64,000 nucleotides of DNA from JAWLHK01 sp041690355 [NCBI: bacterium] (GCA_041690355.1 JAWLHK010000020.1:1-64000), one strand, 5' to 3'. Shown: positions 46,142 to 55,821, numbered from the stretch's first letter. Numbers and translations are program-made. Notes: a model not told the origin generated them from the sequence alone.

Positions 46142-46768
46142 TCAGGGAGCCACGGTCGTCGGAGCGCCGCCGCCCGCGGCCCGGCGGAACTCGCGTGTCC
46201 ACGTGACCGCTTTCGGCAGGCGGTCGCTGCTGATCGAAACCTGAAGCGTGAGCGTGTTCCCGTCTTCAGACAAGTCGTAGACATTGCGCCGGACGCCGTC
46301 GCGGTTGCCGATGGCCTGCACGAGGCGGCCGTCGTCCCACGCGTGCGCGGCCTGAAAGGTCTCGCCCTCGGTGCGGTAATCCGTGGTTCCCCCGTCGAGT
46401 TCGTCGACGACCGGCGGACGCTCATCACACGTGACCGAAACCCGCGTGCCTTCAGCCGCGATGTCGAGCGCGCTGCAGGCCACGGCGATGTTCTGCAGCT
46501 TGCGGCGCGCGAACGGCCGCTTCAGAAAGAACATCTCGGCCACCGTCGCGTCAATGGCGCTGCCGATAATCGCCTGGGCCTCTTCGGGCGTGGCCGCCGA
46601 CGTCCAGCTTCCGGTCAGCCGTTCGAGCTCGGCGGGCACGTCCTGTGCCGGGGCCGGTGCCGCGAGAAACACCCAGGCGGCCGCCACGCAGGCCGTTGCC
46701 ATCCGCCGAAACGCGGGCGGCCAAAATGCACCTCGCGGTGCAGGGTCGGAGGTTCTCCTTCGGCGCAT
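46142..46768 (-). CDS. Secreted protein of unknown function
   Basis: 208 aa from the ATG at 46768; the frame continues upstream only as antisense of ettA. An Arg-rich start is followed by a hydrophobic segment, 'MATACVAAAWVFLAAPAPAQ', with an Ala-x-Ala cleavage site. The mature protein has 'RLTGSWTSAATPEEAQAIIG', 'RKLQNIAVACSALDIAAEGT', 'DYRTEGETFQAAHAWDDGRL' and 'LQVSISSDRLPKAVTWTREF'. This lipocalin-like beta pattern resembles periplasmic 'lipid or ligand' binders. I do not recognise the family. Convergent with ppdK. Confidence 0.6.
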   Translation of the reverse strand: MRRRRTSDPAPRGAFWPPAFRRMATACVAAAWVFLAAPAPAQDVPAELERLTGSWTSAATPEEAQAIIGSAIDATVAEMFFLKRPFARRKLQNIAVACSALDIAAEGTRVSVTCDERPPVVDELDGGTTDYRTEGETFQAAHAWDDGRLVQAIGNRDGVRRNVYDLSEDGNTLTLQVSISSDRLPKAVTWTREFRRAAGGGAPTTVAP

Positions 46769-46879
46769 GGCTTCAGCATACGCCCGGGGAGACGCGCATG
46801 CGACGGCAGGGGGCGACCCGGCCGACGGCGGGGGAGCGGAGTGCCCGGGGGAGCCTGTCGGGAACCGGGGGGGAATTGT

Positions 46880-46885
46880 TACAAT
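46880..46885 (+). promoter_or_regulatory. -10 box upstream of ettA
   Basis: TACAAT about 48 bp before the ettA start codon; the -35 region is poor. Confidence 0.4.
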
Positions 46886-46933
46886 GATCGATTCCAATCC
46901 TACTTTTTTGCCCACCCAGGGAGCACAGCCGCA

Positions 46934-48604
46934 ATGAGCGACCAGAAAATCATCTTCTCCATGTCGAAGGTCTCGAAGGCCTATAAGGACAAGAAGGTCA
47001 TCGAAGACATCAGCCTTTCGTTCTTCTACGGCGCCAAGATCGGCGTACTTGGGTTGAACGGGGCGGGTAAATCGACGCTGCTGCGGATCATTGCCGGCGA
47101 AGACAAGCAGTACATGGGCGAGGTGAACGCCAGCAAAGGGGTGAGCTTCGGGATGCTGGCCCAGGAGCCGCAGCTCGACGAGTCCCGCACGGTCAAGCAA
47201 ATCGTGCGCGAAGGCGCCGCCGAAGTCGCCGAGCTGCTCGAGAAGTACGAGGCCGTCAGCGCGAAGTTCGCCGATCCCGATGCGGACTACGACAAACTCA
47301 TGGAAGAGCAGGGCAAGCTGCAGGACCGCATCGAGCAGCTGAATGGCTGGGATCTCGACAGCCGCCTCGAGCAGGCCATGGACGCGCTGCGTTGCCCCGA
47401 CGGCGACACGCCGATCAAGGTCTGCTCGGGCGGCGAGCGCCGCCGGGTCGCCCTGTGCCGCCTGCTGCTGCAGAAGCCCGACGTCCTGCTCCTCGACGAG
47501 CCGACGAACCATCTCGACGCCGAGTCGGTGGCCTGGCTCGAGAAGTTTCTCCAGGACTACGAGGGGACGGTCATCGCGGTCACGCACGATCGCTACTTTC
47601 TCGACAACGTCGCCGGCTGGATCCTCGAGCTCGACCGCGGCCGCGGTATTCCCTTCAAGGGCAACTATTCCGGCTGGCTCGAACAGAAGTCTGCGCGCCT
47701 GGCCGTCGAGGAGAAGCAGGAGTCGAAGCGGCAGAAGACGCTCGAACGCGAACTCGAGTGGATTCGCACGAATCCCAAGGGGCGCACGGTCAAGAGCAAG
47801 GCGCGCATCACTGCTTATGAGGAACTGCTGTCGGAACAGGCCGACAAGCGGCGCGAGGATCTGGAAATCTACATCCCGCCCGGCCCGCGTCTCGGCGACA
47901 ACGTGATTGCCTTCGACGACGTCGCGAAGTCGTTCGGCGATCGGCTGCTGTATGAGAATCTGAGTTTCCGCCTCCCGCCCGGCGGCATCGTCGGTATCAT
48001 CGGTCCGAACGGCGCCGGTAAGTCGACCCTTTTCCGCATGATCATCGGGCAGGAGAAGCCCGACGCCGGCACGATCTCCATCGGCGAAACGGTCAAGCTC
48101 GGCTACGTCGATCAGAATCGGCCGCTCGACCCCAAGAAGCGCATCTGGGAAGAAATCGGTGACGGCCAGGATACGGTCCGGCTCGGCAAGCAGGAAGTGA
48201 ACACCCGTTCCTACGTCGCGCGGTTCAACTTCACCGGCAGCGACCAGCAGAAGCTGACCACCGAGGTCTCGGGGGGCGAACGCAACCGCGTGCATCTCGC
48301 CAAGATGCTCAAGGAGGGGGCGAACGTGCTGCTGCTCGACGAACCGAGCAACGACCTCGACGTGAACACCCTGCGCGCGCTCGAAGAAGCGCTGTTGAAC
48401 TTCGCGGGCTGCGCCGTGGTCATCTCGCACGATCGCTGGTTTCTCGACCGTATCGCCACGCACATTCTCGCCTTCGAGGGTGACAGCGAGGTGGTCTGGT
48501 TCGAGGGCAACTATCAGGACTACGAAGCGGACCGCCGCCGCCGCCTCGGCGACAGGGCCGACCGGCCGCACCGCATCCAGTACAAGAAGCTCACGCGGAA
48601 TTGA
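46934..48604 (+). CDS. ettA: Energy-dependent translational throttle protein EttA (ABC-F)
   Basis: 556 aa from the ATG at 46934. Two ABC domains: Walker A 'GLNGAGKSTLLRIIAGEDKQ' and 'GPNGAGKSTLFRMIIG', signatures 'CSGGERRRVALCRLLL' and 'VSGGERNRVHLAKML', Walker B 'DVLLLDEPTNHLD' and 'NVLLLDEPSNDLD'. The 'P-site tRNA interaction' linker includes 'RELEWIRTNPKGRTVKSKAR', typical of EttA. EttA gates the first elongation step according to ATP/ADP. The stop codon (48602-48604) is formed by the first unit of a heptamer array. Confidence 0.96.
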   Translation: MSDQKIIFSMSKVSKAYKDKKVIEDISLSFFYGAKIGVLGLNGAGKSTLLRIIAGEDKQYMGEVNASKGVSFGMLAQEPQLDESRTVKQIVREGAAEVAELLEKYEAVSAKFADPDADYDKLMEEQGKLQDRIEQLNGWDLDSRLEQAMDALRCPDGDTPIKVCSGGERRRVALCRLLLQKPDVLLLDEPTNHLDAESVAWLEKFLQDYEGTVIAVTHDRYFLDNVAGWILELDRGRGIPFKGNYSGWLEQKSARLAVEEKQESKRQKTLERELEWIRTNPKGRTVKSKARITAYEELLSEQADKRREDLEIYIPPGPRLGDNVIAFDDVAKSFGDRLLYENLSFRLPPGGIVGIIGPNGAGKSTLFRMIIGQEKPDAGTISIGETVKLGYVDQNRPLDPKKRIWEEIGDGQDTVRLGKQEVNTRSYVARFNFTGSDQQKLTTEVSGGERNRVHLAKMLKEGANVLLLDEPSNDLDVNTLRALEEALLNFAGCAVVISHDRWFLDRIATHILAFEGDSEVVWFEGNYQDYEADRRRRLGDRADRPHRIQYKKLTRN

Positions 48605-48634
48605 CGATTTACGATTGACGATTGACGATTGACC
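48601..48634. repeat. Heptamer array TTGACGA, left arm of an inverted pair
   Basis: TTGACGA-TTTACGA-TTGACGA-TTGACGA-TTGACC, period 7. The first unit supplies the TGA stop of ettA. A reverse-complement array lies at 49143-49174, and the four-helix-bundle gene lies between them. Confidence 0.9.
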
Positions 48635-48706
48635 GGCAAGAGCAGGAGTCGATTCTGCTCCAGTCGGTGCCCTCAGCCGACATCGGCTCGTCTTCGCCCG
48701 TGAGTG

Positions 48707-49075
48707 TCAGGGAGAGTTTTCGTTGCGGCGGGTCGTTCGGATGGAGGAGACCAGAATCGCGAAGAGCTGGTCGGCCTCTTCCTGGATGCCGCTCAGCCGT
48801 TCGTGAAGCTTTTCCAGATGCGGCCGGTCGCGCAGCAGTTCGAGCCAGTACCGGCATTCGTCGGCTTCCTCTTCGGCAATCTTGAGCTTCGCTATGAAAT
48901 CGGCCCTGGACCGTCCAAGGCAGGCGGCCCGGTAGTTTGCGCCGACCGATGTAGAGCATCGGATAAGCTGGTGCCCGATGACGCGCGTTGCTGCGCCCTC
49001 AGGAAGCGATTCCACAAAATCGATGACGGAATTGGCGAAGCGGCGCATCCGGCGCTTCATGGCGTCAGGGTTCAT
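48707..49075 (-). CDS. Four-helix-bundle protein of the 23S rRNA intervening-sequence (IVP) family
   Basis: 122 aa, mostly amphipathic helices. Blocks 'RMRRFANSVIDFVESLPEG', 'VIGHQLIRCSTSVGANYRAA', 'RSRADFIAKLKIAEEEADEC' and 'YWLELLRDRPHLEKLHE' match the four-helix-bundle family first seen as ORFs in intervening sequences of 23S rRNA genes in Leptospira and others. Members related to Avd occur in diversity-generating retroelements. Function is unknown; basic surfaces suggest nucleic-acid binding. Here the gene is not in an rRNA but stands alone between inverted heptamer arrays. No reverse transcriptase is nearby. Confidence 0.88.
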   Translation of the reverse strand: MNPDAMKRRMRRFANSVIDFVESLPEGAATRVIGHQLIRCSTSVGANYRAACLGRSRADFIAKLKIAEEEADECRYWLELLRDRPHLEKLHERLSGIQEEADQLFAILVSSIRTTRRNENSP

Positions 49076-49142
49076 CCCTGCTACGCTAGTATAGTCGCGG
49101 CTTACCCGTCAACGAAAAAGCACTTATTTCCGATTTGAAAGT

Positions 49143-49174
49143 AATCGTCATTCGTCAATCGTAAATTGTCAATC
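49143..49174. repeat. Heptamer array, right arm of the inverted pair
   Basis: AATCGTC-ATTCGTC-AATCGTA-AATTGTC-AATC, the reverse complement of the TTGACGA-type array at 48601. It stops 3 bp short of the U-tract of the tRNA-Leu terminator, so this arm also lies against the 3' end of a transcription unit. Confidence 0.9.
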
Positions 49175-49177
49175 AGC

Positions 49178-49212
49178 AAAAAACCCAACTGCACAAGTTG
49201 CACAGTTGGGTT
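49178..49212 (-). terminator. Intrinsic terminator of tRNA-Leu(GAG)
   Basis: On the minus strand AACCCAACTG-tgcaacttgtg-CAGTTGGGTT followed by six T residues. A textbook terminator placed 6 bp after the tRNA. Confidence 0.95.
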
Positions 49213-49218
49213 CAAGTA

Positions 49219-49303
49219 TGGTGCCGAAGGCGGGATTCGAACCCGCACGGGTTTCCCCGCCACCCCCTCAAGATGGTGTGTCTGCCAGTTCCACCACTTC
49301 GGC
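49219..49303 (-). tRNA. tRNA-Leu (anticodon GAG)
   Basis: 85 nt with encoded CCA. Acceptor stem GCCGAAG/CTTCGGC, anticodon stem CCATC/GGTGG with loop TTGAGGG giving anticodon GAG, and the long variable arm of class II tRNAs. It follows secG by 26 bp on the same strand. Confidence 0.97.
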
Positions 49304-49329
49304 AAAGGGTCTGAGTCTTTTCGCGGACG

Positions 49330-49686
49330 TTACTGCGTTTCGTCGGTCAGCGGCTGGGCCACCGCTTCGTCGGCCGGCGCCGTCACCGGCGAACCCGGCT
49401 CTTCGGGCGCGACCTCGGACGGAACCGGTGCGCCCCCCATGATGCTCGTGGCGCCGCGGCCCGACATGTAGGCCAGCGAGAGCGACGTGAGGCCGAAGAT
49501 GATGGCCGCGGCCGTCGTCACCTTGCCCATGAAGCCGCCGGCGCCGGAGCTGCCGAACACCGTCGAGCTCGAACCGCCGCCGCCGAAGGCAAGCCCCATG
49601 CCGCCGCCCTTGCCGGGCTGCAGCAGCACCATCACTACGAGAACGATGGCGTCGATGACGTGAATGACTTTGAGAAACGTTTCCAT
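49330..49686 (-). CDS. secG: Protein-export membrane protein SecG
   Basis: 118 aa. Two membrane helices ('VIHVIDAIVLVVMVLLQPGK' and 'VTTAAAIIFGLTSLSLAYMS') flank the Gly-rich 'GGGMGLAFGGGGSSSTVFGS'. This is the SecG pattern, followed by a Pro/Glu tail. SecG assists SecYE translocation. Placement after tpiA is common in several phyla. Confidence 0.93.
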   Translation of the reverse strand: METFLKVIHVIDAIVLVVMVLLQPGKGGGMGLAFGGGGSSSTVFGSSGAGGFMGKVTTAAAIIFGLTSLSLAYMSGRGATSIMGGAPVPSEVAPEEPGSPVTAPADEAVAQPLTDETQ

Positions 49687-49764
49687 GAAATCAGCGAATC
49701 CTGTTTCTCTCCGGGGGTCCCTGAGAAAGGCTCGAAGGGAATGCAGAAGAGTGAAACGATTATC

Positions 49765-50532
49765 TTACCGGAAGTGCAGAAGCTTTGCAAATTTTCCGGC
49801 ATCGAGGCTGGCGCCCCCCACCAGAGCCCCGTCGACGTCCGGCTGCGCGAGCAGGATCGCGACGTTCTCCGGCGTGACCGAGCCGCCGTAGAGAATGCGT
49901 ACCGCCGCCAGCGTTTCGGCGCCGAACCGCAGTGCAAGGTGCGTGCGGATGAACGAGTGCACCTCCTGCGCCTGATCCGGGGTCGCCGTCTCGCCGGTGC
50001 CGATGGCCCAGACCGGTTCGTAGGCGAGCACGAGACGCGCTACGGCGGCCGCTTCAAGATCGGCGAGGGCGCCGTCGAGCTGGCGCGCGATCACGTCGAG
50101 TGTCTGATTGGATTTGCGGTCCTCGAGCCGCTCGCCGATGCAGACCACGGCCTGGAGGTCGGCCGCCAGCGCGGCTTTCAGCCGCTGATTCACGGTCGCG
50201 TCAGTCTCGCCGAAGTACTGGCGGCGCTCCGAGTGCCCGATGAGGGCCCCCGCGGCGCCGGCTTCCGTCAGCATGGCCGCCGATAACTCGCCGGTATAGG
50301 CGCCGTGGGTCGCCCAGTGCACGTTCTGTCCGTACACACGCACGCCGAGCGTCTGTCCCTCGGCCGCCGCATGCAGGGCGGTGGCCGGCGGGGCGATGCC
50401 GGCCTCGACATCGGCAGGCATTCCGGCAGAGCCGAGTTCGCGCGCCAGATCGGCGAAGAAAGACCGGGCCTCAGCCGCGGTCTTGTGCATTTTCCAGTTG
50501 CCGATGATGAGCGGCGTGCGGGATTCGTTCAT
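49765..50532 (-). CDS. tpiA: Triosephosphate isomerase
   Basis: 255 aa. Interconverts DHAP and glyceraldehyde 3-phosphate. '[16 protein letters not shown]' (substrate-binding Asn and Lys), '[17 protein letters not shown]' (catalytic His), '[18 protein letters not shown]' (catalytic Glu and loop 6) and '[12 protein letters not shown]' are intact. Between pgk and secG. Confidence 0.97.
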   Translation of the reverse strand: MNESRTPLIIGNWKMHKTAAEARSFFADLARELGSAGMPADVEAGIAPPATALHAAAEGQTLGVRVYGQNVHWATHGAYTGELSAAMLTEAGAAGALIGHSERRQYFGETDATVNQRLKAALAADLQAVVCIGERLEDRKSNQTLDVIARQLDGALADLEAAAVARLVLAYEPVWAIGTGETATPDQAQEVHSFIRTHLALRFGAETLAAVRILYGGSVTPENVAILLAQPDVDGALVGGASLDAGKFAKLLHFR

Positions 50533-50554
50533 GGAGTCTCCTCTGGCGCGCGGC

Positions 50555-51730
50555 TCAGCGCTGCAGGGCCTTGATGCCGGGCAGTTCGCGCCCTTCGAGA
50601 AATTCGAGGCTCGCGCCGCCGCCGGTCGAGACGTGCGCGATGCGATCGGCCAGGCCCGTCTGATTCAGCGCCGCGACGCTGTCGCCGCCGCCGACGACAT
50701 GAAAGGCGCTGCTGGCGGCCAGGGCGTCGGCGACGGCCCGCGTGCCCTGGGCGAAGGCGGGATTCTCGAAGAGCCCCATGGGCCCGTTCCAGAGAATCGT
50801 CTTCGCGTTCGCAACCCGCGCCTGGTAGAGGACCACCGATTGGGGGCCGATGTCGAAGCCCTTCTGCCCGTCGGGAATCGCGACCCCCGGCGTCGTCGCG
50901 GGGGGGGCGTCGGGTGCCGAGGCGATGATGTGATCGACGGGAAGGTGAATGGCGACCCCTTTCTCCTTCGCGGCCTTCAGAATCGCGAGGGCGTCGTCGA
51001 GCCGATCGTTCTCGACCAGCGAGTCGCCGACGGCGATCCCCTGCGCCTTGAGAAAAGTGTAGGCCATGGCGCCGCCGATGAGAAATTCGTCCACGACGCC
51101 GAGCAGGTGCCGGATGACCCCCATCTTGTCGGAGACCTTGGCGCCGCCGATGACGACGCAGAACGGCTTCTCCGGATTCGAGAGCAGGCGTCCCAGAGCG
51201 TCGACTTCCTTCTGCATGAGCAGGCCGGCGGCGACTTCGGGGATGCGCTCGGCTACCCCGACGGTCGAGACATGCGCCCGGTGAGCGGCCCCGAAGGCGT
51301 CATTCACGAAGACGTCGGCCAGTTTCGCCATCTGCTCGGCGAGCGCCGGATCGTTTTTTTCCTCGCCGGCATGAAAACGCGTGTTTTCGAGCAGGATCAC
51401 CTCGCCCGACGCGAGTTCGCCGGCCATCCGTTCGACCTCGGGGCCGACGCAGTCGGGGGCCAGGCGCACCGGTTTCCCGAGCAGTTCGCCCAGCCGGGCG
51501 GCCACGGGGGCCAGAGAGTACTTGTCGTTCCGGGTCCCTTTGGGCCGGCCCAGGTGCGACGCGACCAGCACGCGGGCCCCCTTCGCGAGGCAGAGCCGGA
51601 GGGTCGGGAGCGATTCGCGGATACGCGTGTCGTCGGTGATGCGGGTGCCTTCGAGCGGCACGTTCAGATCGGCGCGGAGCAGCACCCGCTTGCCGGCCAG
51701 ATCGAGGTCGTTGACGGAACGCAGGGCCAT
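50555..51730 (-). CDS. pgk: Phosphoglycerate kinase
   Basis: 391 aa. Transfers phosphate from 1,3-BPG to ADP. '[18 protein letters not shown]', '[20 protein letters not shown]', '[17 protein letters not shown]', '[18 protein letters not shown]', '[17 protein letters not shown]' and '[15 protein letters not shown]' are present. Separated from gap by a small terminator-like hairpin. Confidence 0.97.
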   Translation of the reverse strand: MALRSVNDLDLAGKRVLLRADLNVPLEGTRITDDTRIRESLPTLRLCLAKGARVLVASHLGRPKGTRNDKYSLAPVAARLGELLGKPVRLAPDCVGPEVERMAGELASGEVILLENTRFHAGEEKNDPALAEQMAKLADVFVNDAFGAAHRAHVSTVGVAERIPEVAAGLLMQKEVDALGRLLSNPEKPFCVVIGGAKVSDKMGVIRHLLGVVDEFLIGGAMAYTFLKAQGIAVGDSLVENDRLDDALAILKAAKEKGVAIHLPVDHIIASAPDAPPATTPGVAIPDGQKGFDIGPQSVVLYQARVANAKTILWNGPMGLFENPAFAQGTRAVADALAASSAFHVVGGGDSVAALNQTGLADRIAHVSTGGGASLEFLEGRELPGIKALQR

Positions 51731-51770
51731 GCAGAACCTCGGCGGAACAGGAGGAGGAGAGGACCGGAAG

Positions 51771-51791
51771 AAAAGGGGGCAGAAGCCCCCT
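51771..51791 (-). terminator. Hairpin with T-tract between gap and pgk
   Basis: On the minus strand GGGGGC-ttct-GCCCCC-TTTT. A short strong stem-loop likely to reduce readthrough from gap into pgk, so the two may be expressed at different levels. Confidence 0.7.
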
Positions 51792-51806
51792 CGGAGTCCG
51801 GCGGAA

Positions 51807-52882
<1,076 letters not shown>

Positions 52883-53055
52883 CGGAGGGGGCAACTGGGC
52901 AGACGGTTCCATCTCCGGCATTCGGCGTTGTCGGGTCGGGTGCGGCGACGCAAGGTGGGAGGAAGCGACGCAGTACTGCGCCGCGGGATGCGCGTATTTC
53001 ACCCGTTTCACAGGCACCCATTTTCGCCCGCATCGGGCAAGCGCAGGAGGATAAC

Positions 53056-53628
53056 ATGGACGAAAGACGCAACGATTTTGCAGGCCCCGGCAGCCCCGGC
53101 CGCACCCGCAGCGCCCCCGGCGCGCCGGGTGAGCCGCTGACGAATCAGGGCTTCGGAACGAAGCAGACCGGACGGCTGCGCGACAAGTTGACGGCGACCA
53201 CGGGCCGCTTCCGGCGTGAGACGCGGCGCGGTCTCGATCAGGCCGAAAACGGCGCCGAGCAGGTCGAGCAGTATGCGCGCAAGGTCGAAGACGTCATCCG
53301 CAAGACCGAGAGCCGGCTCGAGCAGCTCATCGACTCTGCCGAGCGGCTGATGGAGCGCGGCGCCCGGTACGGATCGAACGCCCGCAGCTGGGTGAATCAG
53401 CATCCGGAATATAAGGAGAGGGCAAACCAGGTTCTCTCCCGTGCCAGGCACGCTCGTGAACGGGCTCAGCAGAAGGGGGCGTCTCTGCGATCGGGGGGCG
53501 CCTCGGATCAGGGCAGCGCCCGTGGCGCGATCGACTACGTGCGCGAGAACCCGCTGCAGATCCTCGCCGCCGCGACGGCGGCCGGGGTGGTCGCCGGTGC
53601 GGTCGCGCGCAGTGTGATGAGGGGGTAA
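53056..53628 (+). CDS. YqjD/DUF883-like ribosome- or membrane-associated protein
   Basis: 190 aa from the ATG at 53056, with AGGAGG upstream; the longer frame is not credible. The N-terminal 45 residues are Gly/Pro rich and disordered. A long helical region ('QVEQYARKVEDVIRKTESRL') follows. A C-terminal 'AIDYVRENPLQILAAATAAG' leads into one membrane helix with a small-residue face, ending 'ARSVMRG'. This is the pattern of ElaB/YqjD proteins, which tether to the inner membrane in stationary phase. First of three coupled genes. Confidence 0.65.
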   Translation: MDERRNDFAGPGSPGRTRSAPGAPGEPLTNQGFGTKQTGRLRDKLTATTGRFRRETRRGLDQAENGAEQVEQYARKVEDVIRKTESRLEQLIDSAERLMERGARYGSNARSWVNQHPEYKERANQVLSRARHARERAQQKGASLRSGGASDQGSARGAIDYVRENPLQILAAATAAGVVAGAVARSVMRG

Positions 53629-53630
53629 CC

Positions 53631-54176
53631 ATGGGAAGCTTTGACCGCACGCGGGCCGCAGCGCGCAATCTGCGGGACGATGCTCGCGGCAACGTCGACT
53701 CGGTTTCGGAGGACGTGCGCTCCGTACTGCGCGGCATGGCCGAGCGGGCCGGTATCGCCGAAGATGAGGCGCAGCGCATGGCGCGCGACCTCACGTCCTA
53801 TGGGCGCGACTGGGCCAACCTTGTCCGTGACGACATCAGCCGGGAGCTCAAGATCACCATCACGAACGCGCTCATGGTCGCCGGCGCCGGATTCGTGGCC
53901 GCAATCGGCTTTGTGCTCCTGAACTTCGGCGCTGTCTGGTCGATTGCCAATGTCGGCGGAAACGTCGGCATCTGGTTCTTCATCTTCGGCGGCGCGTGGC
54001 TCGTCATCGCTGCCGTGCTCGGGGCGACCGCCTACGCATGGCAGAAGAAGGCGACCCGCCGAGCGTCCCAGAAATTCAAGGAAGACGTCTCGGTCCCGCG
54101 CAGGCATGCCCGCGACGTCGTTCATCATCTTCAGGAGGTGCGGCGTGACTCGTCAGGAACGCATGGACACGCTTGA
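53631..54176 (+). CDS. YqjE/phage-holin-like membrane protein (DUF1469/holin-X type)
   Basis: 181 aa, 2 bp after the preceding gene. An amphipathic N-terminal region is followed by two membrane helices ('ITNALMVAGAGFVAAIGFVL', 'IWFFIFGGAWLVIAAVLGAT') with a short loop, then a basic C-terminus. This is the holin-superfamily III architecture of YqjE. Its last 32 bp overlap the next gene. It is likely to form a complex with its YqjD/YqjK-like neighbours; function unknown. Confidence 0.65.
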   Translation: MGSFDRTRAAARNLRDDARGNVDSVSEDVRSVLRGMAERAGIAEDEAQRMARDLTSYGRDWANLVRDDISRELKITITNALMVAGAGFVAAIGFVLLNFGAVWSIANVGGNVGIWFFIFGGAWLVIAAVLGATAYAWQKKATRRASQKFKEDVSVPRRHARDVVHHLQEVRRDSSGTHGHA

Positions 54177-54516
54177 ACGGGAAAACTCCCAGCTTCAACG
54201 CGATCTGGAACATCTCATCGGTGTGGCCGACAACGCCCGTAAGGCGCTGCGCGATCGGCTGCGGGTCATGCGCGAGGCCGTGGCCCAGGATGTGAAGCAG
54301 GCATCGAAGGAGCTGGCCTCCGATTCGCGCGCCGTCGCCGGCCAGGCCGTGAGCGATACTTCGGCCGCGGCAAAAGACGCCGTCGTACGGGGCGCGCGAA
54401 CCGCCGCCGACAAGGTCGACCCGCGCCATGTCGCCGAGCGCCAGCCGGTGCTCGGGGTCGCGCTGGCCCTCGGGGCCGGATTCGCGGTCGGTATGGCGCT
54501 GCGCCGCGCCGTCTGA
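54145..54516 (+). CDS. Second YqjD/ElaB-like small membrane protein
   Basis: 123 aa from a GTG at 54145 with a perfect AGGAGG 6 bp upstream. A coiled-coil region ('LERENSQLQRDLEHLIGVA') and alanine-rich helices are followed by 'AERQPVLGVALALGAGFAVG' and a basic end, 'MALRRAV'. Resembles a short DUF883 protein. It overlaps the holin-like gene by 32 bp, so the three genes form one translationally coupled unit that ends in a terminator. Confidence 0.65.
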   Translation: MTRQERMDTLERENSQLQRDLEHLIGVADNARKALRDRLRVMREAVAQDVKQASKELASDSRAVAGQAVSDTSAAAKDAVVRGARTAADKVDPRHVAERQPVLGVALALGAGFAVGMALRRAV

Positions 54517-54530
54517 GTCTGGAAATCATC

Positions 54531-54572
54531 AGCGGGCGGAGATCGGCACTCCCGGTCTGCGCCCGCTTTTTT
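54531..54572. terminator. Terminator between convergent genes
   Basis: AGCGGGCG...CGCCCGCT followed by six T residues on the plus strand. It closes the YqjD-like operon and may also serve the minus-strand YkgJ gene. Confidence 0.85.
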
Positions 54573-54574
54573 CG

Positions 54575-55234
54575 TCAGGAACGAGGCGGCAGCGGCCCGG
54601 TGCGCAGGAAGCGCTGTTCGAAACGGGGGGTCGTCACGGCGGGTATCAGGAAGCGGGCATCCGGGTCCAACCCCGCCTGTTGCAGAAGATTGCCCTCGGC
54701 GCCGAACAGCTCAGTAAAGTCGTGCCCCGGCCATTGAGCGCGCTCGGGGGGCCCCGCCGTGAAGTTGAGTTCGCAGTCGGTGTCGATGTCGGCCTCGCCG
54801 CCGGCGTCGCGGATCTTGAGCCCGTGCACCCGGCAGTAGAACGGACGCGCGGCGTACAGGGAACAACTTCGGTCTTCGCCGAGCACCGGGCAGGCCACCA
54901 GGCCCAGCGTCTCGAGAATCCGGTCGACTTCATCTTCCTCCAACGCGTCGACGCGAAACGGATAGGCCCACCCCGGTCGCAGGCGGGCGATCTCGGCGAG
55001 CAGCCGTTCAGCGCGATCGGCAATGGCGGTACGCAAGGGGCCGGGCGCGCGCAACCACGCTTCATGCAGGAGCAGGGCGTCGAGCACCCCGATGTCGAAC
55101 AGGCCGTGGCAGCACAGCGCGCAGCCGCGGCGGCACTGGACGGCGTCGCCGAACGCCGCCCGGGAACTCTCGGTGAGGCCCTCGAGTCGCGACAGCAGCT
55201 GTTGATATTGCCCGGCGGTTTCGGATTCGTTCAC
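54575..55234 (-). CDS. YkgJ-family cysteine-cluster protein
   Basis: 219 aa from the GTG at 55234; the open frame extends into the divergent HU promoter and cannot all be coding. 'QCRRGCALCCHGLFDIGVLD' is the first Cys set. 'CPVLGEDRSCSLYAARPFYC' is the second, with the conserved Y-x2-RP-x2-CR. The family (UPF0153/YkgJ) has a predicted Zn or Fe-S cluster and unknown function. Divergent from hup. Confidence 0.85.
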   Translation of the reverse strand: MNESETAGQYQQLLSRLEGLTESSRAAFGDAVQCRRGCALCCHGLFDIGVLDALLLHEAWLRAPGPLRTAIADRAERLLAEIARLRPGWAYPFRVDALEEDEVDRILETLGLVACPVLGEDRSCSLYAARPFYCRVHGLKIRDAGGEADIDTDCELNFTAGPPERAQWPGHDFTELFGAEGNLLQQAGLDPDARFLIPAVTTPRFEQRFLRTGPLPPRS

Positions 55235-55292
55235 GGTGTTCTCGCAGATTTCGCAACTGTACTCGCCACGGGTATCCGGAGGGCAGCCGGAT

Positions 55293-55320
55293 TTGCGTGC
55301 GATAGCGTAAATGGTATGAT
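55293..55320 (+). promoter_or_regulatory. Promoter of hup
   Basis: TTGCGT at 55293-55298 and TATGAT at 55315-55320, 16 bp apart, 48 bp before the ATG. GGAGGAGAGAG gives a strong ribosome-binding site. Confidence 0.6.
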
Positions 55321-55367
55321 AACTCGATTTTTGCGGAAATCCCTTCCGCGAATCCAGGAGGAGAGAG

Positions 55368-55799
55368 ATGAACCGTAAAGAGTTGGTCGCCGAGGTTGCC
55401 AAGCGCACCGAAGTGGCGATGAGCCAGATCAACCACACGCTTGATCACGTTCTCGATGCCATCTCCGAAGCGCTGACGGGCGGCCGCGACGTGGCGCTCA
55501 AGGGTTTCGGCACGTTCTCGGTCTCGAAGCGCGCTGCTCGCGTTGGCCGCAATCCCCAGACCGGCGCCACCATCAAGATCGGCGCCAGCAAGAGCCCGAA
55601 GTTCAAGCCCTCGTCGCAGCTGAAGCAGGCCGTCAAGGCCGGCAAGGTTGCCAAGAAGGCCGCGCCGGCCAAGAAGGCTTCGAAGCCTGCCGCCAAGAAG
55701 GCTGCACCGAAGAAGGCCGCTGCCAAGCCGGCCGCCAAGAAGGTTGCCAAGAAGGCCCCCGCCAAGAAGGCGCCGGCCAAGAAGGCTGCCAAGAAGTAA
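55368..55799 (+). CDS. hup: HU-family DNA-binding protein with Lys/Ala/Pro-rich tail
   Basis: 143 aa. Residues 1-90 are a normal HU ('MNRKELVAEVAKRTEVAMSQ', 'LKGFGTFSVSKRAARVGRNP', 'GATIKIGASKSPKFKPSSQL'). The last 50 residues repeat AKKAAPAKK-like units, as in the C-terminal domain of histone H1. Such tails occur in HU of actinobacteria, some myxobacteria and Deinococcus relatives, and compact DNA or bind RNA. The RNP region keeps the intercalating Pro ('RNPQTG'). Confidence 0.95.
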   Translation: MNRKELVAEVAKRTEVAMSQINHTLDHVLDAISEALTGGRDVALKGFGTFSVSKRAARVGRNPQTGATIKIGASKSPKFKPSSQLKQAVKAGKVAKKAAPAKKASKPAAKKAAPKKAAAKPAAKKVAKKAPAKKAPAKKAAKK

Positions 55800-55821
55800 C
55801 TCTTGGAGTTTCGCATTTTCG

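Noticed and set aside
46142-48571. An 809-aa open frame on the minus strand across ettA
   Set aside because: Only its last 208 codons make a protein-like sequence with a signal peptide; the rest is the antisense of ettA, kept open by high GC at third positions.
48707-49075. A diversity-generating retroelement around the four-helix-bundle gene
   Set aside because: There is no reverse transcriptase, template repeat or variable-repeat target near it.
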